A stretch of DNA of 64,000 nucleotides, taken from contig JAKSBJ010000392.1 of the NCBI GenBank assembly GCA_022361195.1, positions 1-64,000 of the forward strand. The letters are read 5' to 3'. Origin of the DNA: Flavobacteriales bacterium. GTDB lineage: Bacteria > Bacteroidota > Bacteroidia > Flavobacteriales_D > Crocinitomicaceae. This document shows, in pieces, positions 45,722 through 54,847 of this stretch. Both the position numbers and the translations under genes were made by a program. How positions within the stretch are numbered: position 1 is the stretch's first letter; each line of letters begins with the position of its first letter. The notes beneath the pieces were generated by a model, which saw only the letters and a list, made by a program, of their open reading frames with translations, ran no database searches and had not been told where the DNA came from.

Positions 45722-47241
45722 TGAAAAAACTGTTCTACATACTACTGTTTTTCTCCGCTAATGCCAATGGCCAAAAGTCGGAACTGGATGTCGCTTTAAA
45801 AGCGCAGGAGGCTTACGATAATTTCAACTATCCAAAGGTCATTGAGTTGTATGAGGATTTAGAACATGGTAATGCTAAAGCACAACGTAACCTGGCCAAT
45901 TCATATTGGAAGATTAACGATTTAGCCAATGCTCAAAGAGCCTACAGCCGTATTGTTGAAATGGAAGATCATACTCCTGAGGATTTATTGCGTTACGCCT
46001 TTTTACTCCGTGAACTTACCGAATACGAAGAGTCCATTGAATGGATGGAGAAATATGCCAAAAAGGAAAAAAACAATGCCATAGTTAACGACTACATTGC
46101 TTATCCCACAGCACATGTTCCTTTGTTAGACACGAACGATCAATTTGAGATTGTCCATTTACCGTATAATTCGGCTCATCAGGAATTTGGGGTCTTTTTT
46201 ATTGGGGACGGAGTTGTCTTTACATCAAGCCGTGAATCTTTCAAATCTATCAAACGACAATACAATGCCACTCAGTTACCATTTTTGGATTTGTATTATG
46301 CCGATTTGTATGACAGCACACTCAACTTCATTTATCCTCGTCCTTTTAATAAAGCCTTCAGAACAAAAGGTCACGACGGCCCTGCTACATTTAGTGGAGA
46401 TGGAAATTTGATCATTTTCACCGCTAACAGTTCCGAAAAAGATTCAGAAGGTTTCTATCACCTTCAATTATTCTGGTCAAAACGAAGTGGAAAAGGCTGG
46501 ACTAAACCACAAGCCTTAAACATTAATGAAAAAGGTTATTCTTTTACTCATCCTTCTTTATCAGCCGACGGAAAAACACTTTATTTTTCATCCAATAAAA
46601 CAGGGGGAAAAGGAGGTTATGACATTTACCGTTGCTCCATTTCTGGGGATATGCAATGTGGGTCAACCGAAAATTTAGGAGATCATATCAACACCTCTGG
46701 TAATGAAATATTTCCTTTCATTCATCCCAATGGCGGCATGTTCTTCTTTTCATCCGACGGAAAAATAGGATTGGGTGGTCAGGATATTTTTGCTTGTCAA
46801 CTCAATGCCGATAATACGATAGGCTCTGTGCATAACCTTGGAACTCCAATCAACAGTTCTCGAAACGATTTTTCCTTTGTATTGAGCAAGGACCTTAAGC
46901 GGGCTTACTTTGCTTCTAACCGTGAAGGAGGAAAAGGAAGTGACGATATTTATGGAGTTAATCTGAAAAACCCCATTGTTTTTCATCGTTCCCTAAAAGG
47001 TGTTATTCTGGACGAAAGTAATCGACCAGCAGGAGCGGTAAAAATTCGACTCGTCAACGCCACTGGAAAAGAAATCAGAACAACTTACACCGATGCTGAC
47101 GGACGTTTTGATTTAAAAGTAGAAAATACCGACTCTCTCAACATTTCAGTCGAAAAATCGGGCTATAAAACTATTCAACGACCAGCTTCTCTTTCAAAAG
47201 TTGAACCAGAATTGAAATTCCGTTTGAAATTAGAGAAATAG
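45721..47241 (+). CDS. TPR-PD40-carboxypeptidase-regulatory protein without OmpA domain
   Basis: The 506-residue exported protein has a signal peptide (about 1-18), TPR-like helices (about 20-125), a PD40/WD40-like beta-propeller (about 150-415, for example ADGKTLYFSSNKTGGKGGYDIYR) and a C-terminal carboxypeptidase-regulatory beta domain (about 425-506, GVILDESNRPAGAVKIRL). Relatives in T9SS loci usually continue into an OmpA peptidoglycan-binding domain; this one stops at the beta domain, with a normal stop codon and no frameshift. It is coupled by TAATG to the PorP/SprF gene. Confidence 0.88.
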   Translation: MKKLFYILLFFSANANGQKSELDVALKAQEAYDNFNYPKVIELYEDLEHGNAKAQRNLANSYWKINDLANAQRAYSRIVEMEDHTPEDLLRYAFLLRELTEYEESIEWMEKYAKKEKNNAIVNDYIAYPTAHVPLLDTNDQFEIVHLPYNSAHQEFGVFFIGDGVVFTSSRESFKSIKRQYNATQLPFLDLYYADLYDSTLNFIYPRPFNKAFRTKGHDGPATFSGDGNLIIFTANSSEKDSEGFYHLQLFWSKRSGKGWTKPQALNINEKGYSFTHPSLSADGKTLYFSSNKTGGKGGYDIYRCSISGDMQCGSTENLGDHINTSGNEIFPFIHPNGGMFFFSSDGKIGLGGQDIFACQLNADNTIGSVHNLGTPINSSRNDFSFVLSKDLKRAYFASNREGGKGSDDIYGVNLKNPIVFHRSLKGVILDESNRPAGAVKIRLVNATGKEIRTTYTDADGRFDLKVENTDSLNISVEKSGYKTIQRPASLSKVEPELKFRLKLEK

Positions 47242-47324
47242 CTTAAAAGCTGAAGCCCAAATACTTCTCCTCTTTCTCAAGCCACCCCACTACTCCAAAG
47301 AACGTCTTAAGCTAAACAGCGCTC

Positions 47325-48338
47325 ATGAGGATACTTATACTTAGTTCAATTTTATTGTCATCCCTTTCCTTCGCCCAAACCCGAACAACGGTTATGGATG
47401 GTTCATTTTTTAATCCACTTATCTGGACTCCTGTTGGTATACCAACAGATGGAGATTCACTCGTTATAGACCATGATGTCACTATGGTTGACTTTGGAAT
47501 TCCTTTTTCCAGTGGTCGAATTACCGTTAATTCCGGAGCTTCTTTATCTGACGACGGAGCAGGCCTGGACATTTACTGTAATGGAGGTTCATTGATTAAC
47601 CATGGAACTATTGATTGTAATGACATTTGGTTGGATTCAGGAGAATTGGAAAATCATGGATCTATAACTCTTGACAGTATGTGGACACAAGGAACTGTTC
47701 TCAATACGGGAGAATTAACCACTTATGACCTTTTAACCGATCAAAACGAGCAATGGACCAATGACGGAACTGTAAATGTTGAGAATAATCATAACAATCA
47801 AGGGGTATTCATCAACAACGGACAGCTTTATGTTGGAAACAATTTTGCTAACTGGAACACTCAAACTTCCGATGCTACTTTTGACTGTAATGGTTACCTC
47901 TGTGTTGAAAATGATTGGTCTAATGCCAATGCTGATGATACGGTAAGAGGTAGTGGATACATTTTTGTAGTAGGAGCTAGTTCTAACCTTGGAATTATGG
48001 AAGGTACCTTAACATTTAACACTCCAGGTGGAGCATTAGGCATAAATACCGGATCCGTTGCTCCGTCAATTACATTTGGAACTTCAGTTTGCAGTGTAGG
48101 CTTAGAAGAAAATGAATCAGTTCAATGGACCCTTTATCCGAATCCTGCAGAATCTCAAATTCAAATTAGTTTAAGCGACTTTGATTTTAAGATCATGGAC
48201 TTAAGTGGCCGAATTGTACAAGAGGCCTACAGTGAAGATGGCTTGATTAATCTAGCTGAACTGGAAAGTGGCATTTACAATTTTGTGGTACAAGATAAAA
48301 ACGGTCAAATCTCCTCCAGTCTTTTTATGAAAAATTAG
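47325..48338 (+). CDS. Secreted protein with T9SS type A sorting domain
   Basis: The 337-residue protein has a signal peptide (about 1-17) and a beta-rich repeat region (about 30-255) with short repeats of GSLINHGTIDCNDI, GELENHGSITLDS kind, suggesting a beta-helix. The last 75 residues are a type A sorting domain: LYPNPAESQIQISL, then KIMDLSGRIV and LESGIYNFVVQDKNG. It is secreted by the type IX system and attached or released at the surface. It lies 83 bp after the PD40 gene, so may be in the same transcript. Function is unknown. Confidence 0.85.
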   Translation: MRILILSSILLSSLSFAQTRTTVMDGSFFNPLIWTPVGIPTDGDSLVIDHDVTMVDFGIPFSSGRITVNSGASLSDDGAGLDIYCNGGSLINHGTIDCNDIWLDSGELENHGSITLDSMWTQGTVLNTGELTTYDLLTDQNEQWTNDGTVNVENNHNNQGVFINNGQLYVGNNFANWNTQTSDATFDCNGYLCVENDWSNANADDTVRGSGYIFVVGASSNLGIMEGTLTFNTPGGALGINTGSVAPSITFGTSVCSVGLEENESVQWTLYPNPAESQIQISLSDFDFKIMDLSGRIVQEAYSEDGLINLAELESGIYNFVVQDKNGQISSSLFMKN

Positions 48339-48459
48339 GTTAATAAAGCCTAAACAAATCAGCTTTTAACAACTGTTAATAAACCTTTTAGGTCTCATTT
48401 CATACTTTGGTGTTGCTAACCGAAAGTAACTCCCTCTAGCTTTCTCAAACCCTAAATGA

Positions 48460-49167
48460 ATGAAACCATATTATTTGCTGGGACTTGTTCTTCTGGTATT
48501 TTCGTGCAAAAAATTAAGCGAAGAACAAAAGTTTGACAAAGCCAATCCCCAGCCCGATGTGCTGAACCGTGCAGGTATTGACAGTGTTTTAAACTCCTTT
48601 GAAGAAATTCCCTATGCTCAATTAACCGAGGAGTATAAGGACAGTACAGATCCTGAACGGAAATTTGAAAAGGAATTGAGCAGTCGTTCGTACTATGCCA
48701 TTAGCGGAGATGAGATTTATACCAAAGTAATTGGTCATTATCGTGTAAGGGATTTCCTGGCCAAGGATTATTTCTATAAACAAAATCTAAAAAACCTTGG
48801 AGCCAAACGTATGCAGTTTTGGTTAATCGACAAAGAAGTTTTGTATATGATGCTTGAACTCATTCATCGCTTGGATGAACAAGGTTATAATCCCTACGGT
48901 TTCCACATTCGTAACAGCCATCGTCATCCCAATAAAAACAAATCTGTAAACGGTGCTAAATACAGTCAGCACATGTTTGGTCGTGCCATTGATATTGGTG
49001 TAGATGATGTTAACAAAGATGGAAAGTCCAATTTAGATGATAAAGCCATTTTGTATGACTTACTGCAAGATATTGTTGGGAATAAAGGAGGTTTGGGGCT
49101 ATACCCAGGCCAAATGAGTTTGCATTTTGATTGTCGTGGACACAGAGCAAGATGGGATTGGCCTTAA
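48460..49167 (+). CDS. M15-type peptidoglycan peptidase, lipoprotein, with an EF-hand-like loop
   Basis: The 235-residue protein has a lipoprotein signal (lipobox VFSC, C16). The C-terminal domain carries the M15/YcbK zinc motif SQHMFGRAIDI (H171, D178) and the late LHFDCRG motif with the third ligand histidine, as in D-Ala-D-Ala-type carboxypeptidases. Between them D183, N185, D187 and G188 form a DxNxDG calcium-type loop resembling EF-hand or dockerin loops. The protein should face the periplasm and cut or bind stem peptides. It is monocistronic, with 121 bp upstream. Confidence 0.8.
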   Translation: MKPYYLLGLVLLVFSCKKLSEEQKFDKANPQPDVLNRAGIDSVLNSFEEIPYAQLTEEYKDSTDPERKFEKELSSRSYYAISGDEIYTKVIGHYRVRDFLAKDYFYKQNLKNLGAKRMQFWLIDKEVLYMMLELIHRLDEQGYNPYGFHIRNSHRHPNKNKSVNGAKYSQHMFGRAIDIGVDDVNKDGKSNLDDKAILYDLLQDIVGNKGGLGLYPGQMSLHFDCRGHRARWDWP

Positions 49168-49172
49168 ATTTA

Positions 49173-49204
49173 TTGGATTGAATTGTACCTTATCTGTATA
49201 TTTC
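49173..49204 (+). promoter_or_regulatory. Candidate promoter of the PAP2 gene
   Basis: TTG at 49173-49175, a 21-bp spacer and TATATTTC at 49197-49204 (seven of eight bases of TAnnTTTG) give a near-complete Bacteroidota promoter. The ATG at 49228 is 24 bp downstream. Confidence 0.4.
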
Positions 49205-49227
49205 ACGTATGGATGTAGCAGGTATTA

Positions 49228-49818
49228 ATGATAGAATCAATCGAACATATTGATCGGGATTTATTCCTCTATTTTAACGGAATTCACAGTCCAACAATGG
49301 ATACCGTGATGTGGTACATTAGCTCCACCATTTTATGGATTCCACTTTTCATGTTCTTTCTATACTATACCTATAAAAAATATTCATGGAAAGGAGTTTT
49401 GGTATTAGTACTGGGAGCAGCACTCTGTATTCTATTTGCTGATCAAATCTCGGTTCGTTTATTTAAGAATGTTTTTCAACGTTTTCGGCCTACTCATAAT
49501 ACCGAAATAGGTGATTTGGTACATACCGTCTTTAAACCAAATGGCGAAGAGTATCGCGGAGGAAGATATGGTTTTGTTTCTTCCCATGCTGCTAATTTTG
49601 GAGCCTTGGCTACTTATTTTTTCTTCCTGTTTCGCTCCTACTCCAAATGGTGGATTCTTTTGTTTGTATGGGCCGCATTAATCGGCTACAGTCGTATTTA
49701 TTTGGGTGTTCATTATCCGGCAGATGTGGTTTGCGGAGGAATACTTGGGTTTGCTATTGGTTTTGGAATTCATCATTTGAGAAAAAGGTTTGTCCCCCTA
49801 AAGCCATTATCTTCGTAA
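49228..49818 (+). CDS. PAP2-family membrane phosphatase
   Basis: The 196-residue protein has five or six hydrophobic segments and the three PAP2 motifs: KNVFQRFRPTH near residue 82 (KxxxxxxRP), SSHAAN near residue 114 (SGH-like with Ser-His), and SRIYLGVHYPADVV near residue 158 (SRxxxxxHxxxD). Such enzymes remove phosphate from lipid phosphates, including undecaprenyl pyrophosphate recycled during cell-wall synthesis. It lies 3 bp upstream of crcB on the same strand. A role in undecaprenyl recycling is plausible given glmM and the M15 gene nearby. Confidence 0.9.
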   Translation: MIESIEHIDRDLFLYFNGIHSPTMDTVMWYISSTILWIPLFMFFLYYTYKKYSWKGVLVLVLGAALCILFADQISVRLFKNVFQRFRPTHNTEIGDLVHTVFKPNGEEYRGGRYGFVSSHAANFGALATYFFFLFRSYSKWWILLFVWAALIGYSRIYLGVHYPADVVCGGILGFAIGFGIHHLRKRFVPLKPLSS

Positions 49819-49821
49819 ACA

Positions 49822-50190
49822 ATGTCAACTTTAAGCACCATAGGACTTATTTTTCTGGGAGGCGGATTGGGAAGCCTTAGCCGTTATGGTGTGGGTCGAC
49901 TTTCATTGCAGTTTTATCAAGGAAAGTTCCCCGTTTGGACCATAGCAGCCAACTTTTTAGCTTGTTTAGTTTTGGGTATCACTCTCTTTTTACTAAAAGA
50001 AAAAATGGCCTCTCATGAATGGGTAAAGTACCTTGTTATTATTGGTTTTTGTGGAGGTTTTTCAACCTTCTCAACCTTCAGTTTAGAAACCGTTCGTCTT
50101 GTTCAGGACGGATTACTGACCATGGCCATCCTCAACATCCTTATCAGCCTAGCACTAGGTGTAGGTATTCTTTGGGTGTTAGTTCGCTAG
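49822..50190 (+). CDS. crcB: Fluoride ion channel CrcB/Fluc
   Basis: The 122-residue protein is a four-helix fluoride exporter of the Fluc family. The signature GFCGGFSTFSTFSLE (about residues 74-88) with its phenylalanine and serine/threonine ion path, GGGLGSLSRYGVGR at the N-terminus and the AANFLACLVLG segment near residue 45 are all present. Fluc works as an antiparallel homodimer and protects cells from fluoride. It starts 3 bp after the PAP2 gene, leaving no room for a fluoride riboswitch of its own. Confidence 0.93.
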   Translation: MSTLSTIGLIFLGGGLGSLSRYGVGRLSLQFYQGKFPVWTIAANFLACLVLGITLFLLKEKMASHEWVKYLVIIGFCGGFSTFSTFSLETVRLVQDGLLTMAILNILISLALGVGILWVLVR

Positions 50191-50206
50191 AAAGATTTAC
50201 AGAAGC

Positions 50207-50590
50207 CTATTTAACAGGTTCAGAGGTCCATGAAATAGGATTGTTGTAGTGTTTGAGATGCGTTAAACTATCATCATCAAGATATTCAACCGTCAATAAC
50301 TTTGAGTAAAAAAAGAACTTCGCGTCAAAATTAGACCCTACAAACTTTTCTTCTTTTCCATCTGATCGAACAACACTGAATACTTCTTTATCCGGAACGG
50401 TATAGGTCCATTTATAGTCCATATCAATGGTGTTGAGAGAACCTTTTAACTCTATTTCAGAATCAGCTCTTAAACTAAGTGGAATTTTCTCCTCATCAAA
50501 AGTAATTTTCATCTCTCCCGAGCCAGAAGGCGCAGGTGGTGCACAAGAAAAGGCAATTCCCAATAGGAATAAAACACTTGGTTTTTTCAT
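50207..50590 (-). CDS. Small lipoprotein, hypothetical
   Basis: The 127-residue protein has a lipoprotein signal with lipobox IAFSC near residue 16, followed by a Pro/Ser-rich linker and a short beta-rich domain with DYKWTYTVPDKEVF. No known domain is recognised. It follows the rho gene on the minus strand after 20 bp, so it may share its transcript, and is convergent with crcB. It should be anchored at a membrane facing the periplasm. Confidence 0.62.
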   Translation of the reverse strand: MKKPSVLFLLGIAFSCAPPAPSGSGEMKITFDEEKIPLSLRADSEIELKGSLNTIDMDYKWTYTVPDKEVFSVVRSDGKEEKFVGSNFDAKFFFYSKLLTVEYLDDDSLTHLKHYNNPISWTSEPVK

Positions 50591-50610
50591 GAAATGATCT
50601 TATCTAGGAA

Positions 50611-52275
50611 TTAACCGTTCATTGAAATTAGGAACTCCTCATTAGACAGGGTTCCTTCCATACGCTCTTTGATGAACTCCATAGCCTCCACTGGATTCAT
50701 ATCAGCCAGGTATTTTCTCAAAATCCAGATTCGTTGTAAAGCATCTTTGCTCATCAACAAGTCCTCACGACGTGTTCCTGAACTTAAAATATCAATCGCT
50801 GGATAAATACGACGGTTAGAGATTTTACGATCGAGCTGTAACTCCATGTTACCTGTTCCTTTAAACTCCTCAAAGATCACCTCATCCATCTTAGATCCTG
50901 TCTCGGTTAATGCCGTTGCCAAAATGGTTAACGATCCACCATTTTCAATTTTACGGGCAGCACCAAAGAAACGCTTTGGTTTATGTAATGCGTTTGCATC
51001 AACCCCACCTGATAATACTTTACCAGAAGCTGGTTGAACAGTATTGTATGCTCTTGCCAAACGAGTGATAGAATCTAATAGAATAACCACATCATGTCCG
51101 CACTCTACCATTCTTTTGGCTTTTTCCAAAACAATGTTAGCCAGTTTTACATGCTTTTCAGCTGGTTCATCAAAAGTTGATGCCACCACCTCAGCATTTA
51201 CTGATCGGGCCATGTCAGTTACCTCTTCCGGTCTTTCATCAATTAGCAAAACAATCAAATATACCTCAGGGTGATTGGCTGCAATAGCGTTAGCAACATC
51301 CTTTAATAAAACCGTTTTACCCGTTTTTGGCTGTGCTACAATCATTCCCCTTTGTCCTTTACCAATTGGTGCAAACAAATCCATTACTCGAGTTGACATG
51401 GACTCATTTTTATGACCTGTTACTTTAAATTTTTCATTTGGGAAAAGAGGTGTCAAATATTCAAACGGAACACGGTCTCTTACAAAACTTGGTTCACGAC
51501 CGTTTACACTCTCAACCGTAATTAAAGGGAAGTATTTTTCTCCCTCTTTTGGAGGACGAATAGCACCTCTAACGGTATCTCCTTTCTTTAATCCAAATCG
51601 CTTGATTTGTGATTGAGAAACGTATACATCATCTGGAGATGGTAAATAATTATAATCAGATGATCGCAAGAATCCATATCCATCCTGCATCATATCCAAC
51701 ACACCTTCACTAATAACTAAACCATCAAAGTTGTACCCATAAAAATCTTCTTGCGAACGCTTGTTATGCTGTCCATTGTTCTTTTTATGGTTGTTGTTAT
51801 TGTGGTGATTATTGTTGTTATTCTGATTTTTATGCTTTGGTCGATCGTCGCCTCCCTTATTATTATCTCTATTGTCTCTGTTGTTAGTTCTATTATCCGT
51901 CTTTTTCTCTGATTGCTTTTCAGCAGGGGCCTTATCTTCTCTCTTTACTTCTTCAACAGCTTTTTCAGCTTTTGCTTCTTTCGGTCCTTCCTTTTTCTGA
52001 TCCTGATCTGAAAACAAATCAGCTCCTTTCTCCCCTTTTGGCTCAGCTTTTATTCGCTTTCTGCGCTTTCTTGGCTCCTTTCCTTCTTCCTTAGACTCTT
52101 CTTTCTTTTCCTCCGGTTTTTCCACCTTAGTTTCTGACTGGCCAGATGCTCCACTGTTACTGATCAAATCAATCAAATCCTTCTTCCTTAAGCCTTTTGT
52201 AACTTTTAACCCTAGCTGCTTGGCAATAGCAACCAATTCATCTACCTTCTTAGAGCTTAACTCCGTACTTGTCAT
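50611..52275 (-). CDS. rho: Transcription termination factor Rho, with a long low-complexity insertion
   Basis: Rho is the hexameric RNA helicase that ends transcription at unstructured RNA. The 554-residue protein has the Rho N-terminal helical domain (about 1-40), a disordered region (about 42-175), the RNA-binding cold-shock domain (about 178-258) and the ATPase core with the P-loop [11 protein letters not shown] (314-324), [11 protein letters not shown] and the later [12 protein letters not shown] and GALTE-like ATALTETGS segments. The insertion is first Glu/Lys-rich and then Asn/His/Arg-rich. Escherichia coli Rho has 419 residues and no such insertion; Bacteroides Rho has one that drives condensates. 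Confidence 0.96.
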   Translation of the reverse strand: MTSTELSSKKVDELVAIAKQLGLKVTKGLRKKDLIDLISNSGASGQSETKVEKPEEKKEESKEEGKEPRKRRKRIKAEPKGEKGADLFSDQDQKKEGPKEAKAEKAVEEVKREDKAPAEKQSEKKTDNRTNNRDNRDNNKGGDDRPKHKNQNNNNNHHNNNNHKKNNGQHNKRSQEDFYGYNFDGLVISEGVLDMMQDGYGFLRSSDYNYLPSPDDVYVSQSQIKRFGLKKGDTVRGAIRPPKEGEKYFPLITVESVNGREPSFVRDRVPFEYLTPLFPNEKFKVTGHKNESMSTRVMDLFAPIGKGQRGMIVAQPKTGKTVLLKDVANAIAANHPEVYLIVLLIDERPEEVTDMARSVNAEVVASTFDEPAEKHVKLANIVLEKAKRMVECGHDVVILLDSITRLARAYNTVQPASGKVLSGGVDANALHKPKRFFGAARKIENGGSLTILATALTETGSKMDEVIFEEFKGTGNMELQLDRKISNRRIYPAIDILSSGTRREDLLMSKDALQRIWILRKYLADMNPVEAMEFIKERMEGTLSNEEFLISMNG

Positions 52276-52503
52276 ACAATAATATTAGTGTGAAAAATAT
52301 TCTGTGAAATAAAAAAAGAAAAACGTGAGAACCTGAATGGTTCCCTAGAACTTCTCTGCAATAATACAAATTAAATTGAAACTACAAATTTGACTTAGGT
52401 TTTTTTATCGAAAAAACTATCAGAACTTTTATGTTCAAAACCCTTAAAGGTTTCACTACATAACGCACCTATTTCAATTATATTTGCTATAAAACGAAAA
52501 ACT
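52276..52503. other. Non-coding region between rho and glmM
   Basis: The 228-bp AT-rich gap between the divergent rho and glmM starts holds the glmM -7 element near its right end. The part next to rho reads as an untranslated leader of about 100-200 bases. I see no convincing hairpin, tRNA or other RNA gene in it. Rho in some bacteria attenuates its own leader; that possibility cannot be judged here. Confidence 0.4.
52479..52486 (+). promoter_or_regulatory. Putative -7 promoter element of glmM
   Basis: TATATTTG matches the Bacteroidota -7 consensus and lies 17 bp upstream of the GTG start at 52504. The best -33-like bases, TTTC at 52451, are 24 bp away, slightly longer than usual. Confidence 0.45.
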
Positions 52504-53898
52504 GTGACATTAATAAAATCAATTTCCGGAATTAGAGGTACCATTGGAGGAAAATCTGGTGAAGCATTAACCCCTATTGATGCAGTAAAATTCGCATCTG
52601 CCTACGCAGCCTGGATTAAAAATCGTAATCAGGGACAACAAACAAAAATTGTAATTGGACGTGATGCCCGTATCTCGGGAAAAATGATTTTGGATCTTGT
52701 GGTTTCTACACTGCAAGCCATGGGAATTGATGTCATTGATTTGGACCTTTCAACTACCCCAACAGTTGAAGTAGCAGTTCCGATGGAAAATGCACAAGGT
52801 GGAATTATTATTACCGCCAGCCATAACCCCAAACAATGGAACGCATTAAAACTTCTAAATGAAAAAGGAGAGTTCATTTCAGATGCCGATGGAAAAGAGG
52901 TTTTGGCTCTAGCTGAGGCGCAGGATTTTGATTTTGCAGAAGTAGATAATTTAGGATCCTATAAAAAACATGAGGTTTACCTTGAAAAGCACGTAGAAGC
53001 TATTCGTAATTTGGATTTGGTTGACATTGAACTCATCCGAAAATCCAATTTTAAAATCGTCGTAGACGGTGTCAATTCAACTGGAGGAATCTTTGTTCCG
53101 GCTTTGCTTCATGCTCTTGGGGTTAAAGAAGTGATTGAATTGTATTGTGATCCTACAGGTGAATTCCCTCATAATCCTGAACCATTACCAGAAAATTTAA
53201 CGGCCATTTCGGCTAAAATAAAAGAAACTGGAGCTCATTTGGGAATTGTGGTTGATCCGGATGTAGATCGATTAGCATTTGTGTGTGAAGATGGTTCTAT
53301 GTTTGGGGAAGAATACACTTTGGTTGCTATTTCAGATTATGTTTTACAAAATACCCCAGGTAATACGGTTTCTAATCTATCCTCTACTATTTCGTTAAGA
53401 GAAGTGACTGAGAAATATGATTGTTGCAATTACTCGGCTGCAGCAGTTGGAGAAGTAAATGTGGTCACAAAAATGAAGGAGACCAATGCTGTAATTGGTG
53501 GTGAAGGAAATGGAGGGGTAATTTATCCAGCCTTGCATTACGGACGTGATGCTTTGGTAGGAACAGCTTTATTCCTTACCTATTTAGCTCAACGCCAAAT
53601 TTCTGTCTCAGAACTAAGAGCTCAATATCCAAACTACACCATTTCTAAAAACAAAATTCAATTGGAAGAAGGAATGGACGTGGATGGAATTTTAAAGTCG
53701 ATTGCCGAAGAATATAGTGCAATGGGGAATGAAGTCGACACAATTGATGGAACAAAGATTTACTTTGGTAGCGAATGGGTTCATTTGAGAAAGAGTAATA
53801 CTGAACCAATTATCCGAATTTATTCGGAAAGTGCATCTGAAGAAAAAGCCAATGAATTGGCAAATACCATCATGGACAAAATTAGAGCTTTGGCCTGA
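52504..53898 (+). CDS. glmM: Phosphoglucosamine mutase
   Basis: GlmM converts glucosamine-6-phosphate to glucosamine-1-phosphate for UDP-GlcNAc, peptidoglycan and lipid A synthesis. The 464-residue protein has the N-terminal SGIRGTIG, the phosphoserine loop TASHNPKQWN near residue 100, the metal loop DPDVDRLAF near residue 255 and the sugar loop GGEGNGGVIY near residue 333. The start is GTG at 52504. Length is normal. A phosphomannomutase function cannot be fully excluded by eye, but the short form and motifs favour GlmM. Confidence 0.88.
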   Translation: MTLIKSISGIRGTIGGKSGEALTPIDAVKFASAYAAWIKNRNQGQQTKIVIGRDARISGKMILDLVVSTLQAMGIDVIDLDLSTTPTVEVAVPMENAQGGIIITASHNPKQWNALKLLNEKGEFISDADGKEVLALAEAQDFDFAEVDNLGSYKKHEVYLEKHVEAIRNLDLVDIELIRKSNFKIVVDGVNSTGGIFVPALLHALGVKEVIELYCDPTGEFPHNPEPLPENLTAISAKIKETGAHLGIVVDPDVDRLAFVCEDGSMFGEEYTLVAISDYVLQNTPGNTVSNLSSTISLREVTEKYDCCNYSAAAVGEVNVVTKMKETNAVIGGEGNGGVIYPALHYGRDALVGTALFLTYLAQRQISVSELRAQYPNYTISKNKIQLEEGMDVDGILKSIAEEYSAMGNEVDTIDGTKIYFGSEWVHLRKSNTEPIIRIYSESASEEKANELANTIMDKIRALA

Positions 53899-53930
53899 TT
53901 ACATTGAACTAAATTGAAACTGAGAACCCA

Positions 53931-54797
53931 ATGAAGTTTCCTTTTTTATTTCTCTTTTATTTGATACTTGCTGGAGGGACTTCCCTGGCAGCCGAGGCTT
54001 ATCCTAAAACCATTTTACCGGAAGACACTACCCAATTGTGGTTATCAGAAGGAATGGAGAATAGTGACACGGTGCTTATTTTGTGTCAGGGAGGGCCAAA
54101 AGACCATTTGAGTTTTGAGAAAAAAGGAAAAGTGATTTGGCGTTATCTTCCCAATTATGAGCGCAAAAACATTGTTCATCTTCATCAAGCCCAAACACTA
54201 AACTCTGCTTTATTTGATTTTGAGGGGGATTTCACCAAAAAGATCGCCAATCAGGAAATTAAGACAACCTCTGAGATCCTTTTTCGAGCTGTTCAATATT
54301 TTAAAAACCGAAACAAAACGGTAATTGTCATTGGTCATTCGTACGGTGCATTTTGTGTAATCCATTGTTTGGCGCATCATATTCCATCCGCTGATTCTTA
54401 TGTTATTTCGGCAGGCAGAATTATTGATAACCCATTGGCCATTCAAACTTTTTTAGCTGGACGAAATGGAAGCTATAAAAAAGCTGGAAAAAAATTCGTT
54501 GCTGATAAGGATGATGACGATGAATATAGCACCGAAGAAGTAAGACACTATAAAGTTCGGCAAATTCTAAAAGGAACTATTGGCAGTTTTAATTACCCCC
54601 AATTATTGGCTGGTAAAGACCTTTCTAATGTCCTTTTCTTTTACTCGGAGAAAGATGAACGAGTGGGACGATTAACGGCTGAAGAATTAGCTTTCTTAAA
54701 AAGCAAAAAAGTTCAAATCTTCACAAGCAAGGTATCGCACAGCGATGTAATGAAAGAAGTGATAGACGCAGTCCTTGAAGGAGCAATTAGTCTTTGA
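53931..54797 (+). CDS. Exported alpha/beta-hydrolase-like protein
   Basis: The 288-residue protein has a signal peptide (about 1-20). The nucleophile elbow GHSYG (S137) lies in VIVIGHSYGAF, the acid could be the Asp in YSEKDERVG near residue 243 and the histidine the one in VSHSDV near residue 269, so a Ser-Asp-His triad is plausible. An acidic/Lys-rich loop of about 15 residues precedes the last part. It is probably a periplasmic esterase or lipase-like enzyme. It lies 32 bp after glmM on the same strand. Substrate unknown. Confidence 0.65.
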   Translation: MKFPFLFLFYLILAGGTSLAAEAYPKTILPEDTTQLWLSEGMENSDTVLILCQGGPKDHLSFEKKGKVIWRYLPNYERKNIVHLHQAQTLNSALFDFEGDFTKKIANQEIKTTSEILFRAVQYFKNRNKTVIVIGHSYGAFCVIHCLAHHIPSADSYVISAGRIIDNPLAIQTFLAGRNGSYKKAGKKFVADKDDDDEYSTEEVRHYKVRQILKGTIGSFNYPQLLAGKDLSNVLFFYSEKDERVGRLTAEELAFLKSKKVQIFTSKVSHSDVMKEVIDAVLEGAISL

Positions 54798-54847
54798 GTT
54801 ACATTTTCGCAGAAAAAGACATACTATTAAAAACAGATTTTAACTAA

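Noticed and set aside
45721-47241. Frameshift at the end of the PD40 gene that would restore an OmpA domain
   Set aside because: The sequence after the stop contains no OmpA motif in any frame, so the shorter architecture is real in this window.
49819-49821. Fluoride riboswitch before crcB
   Set aside because: Only 3 bp separate crcB from the PAP2 gene, so no aptamer can sit directly before it; the short PAP2 leader shows no such fold either.
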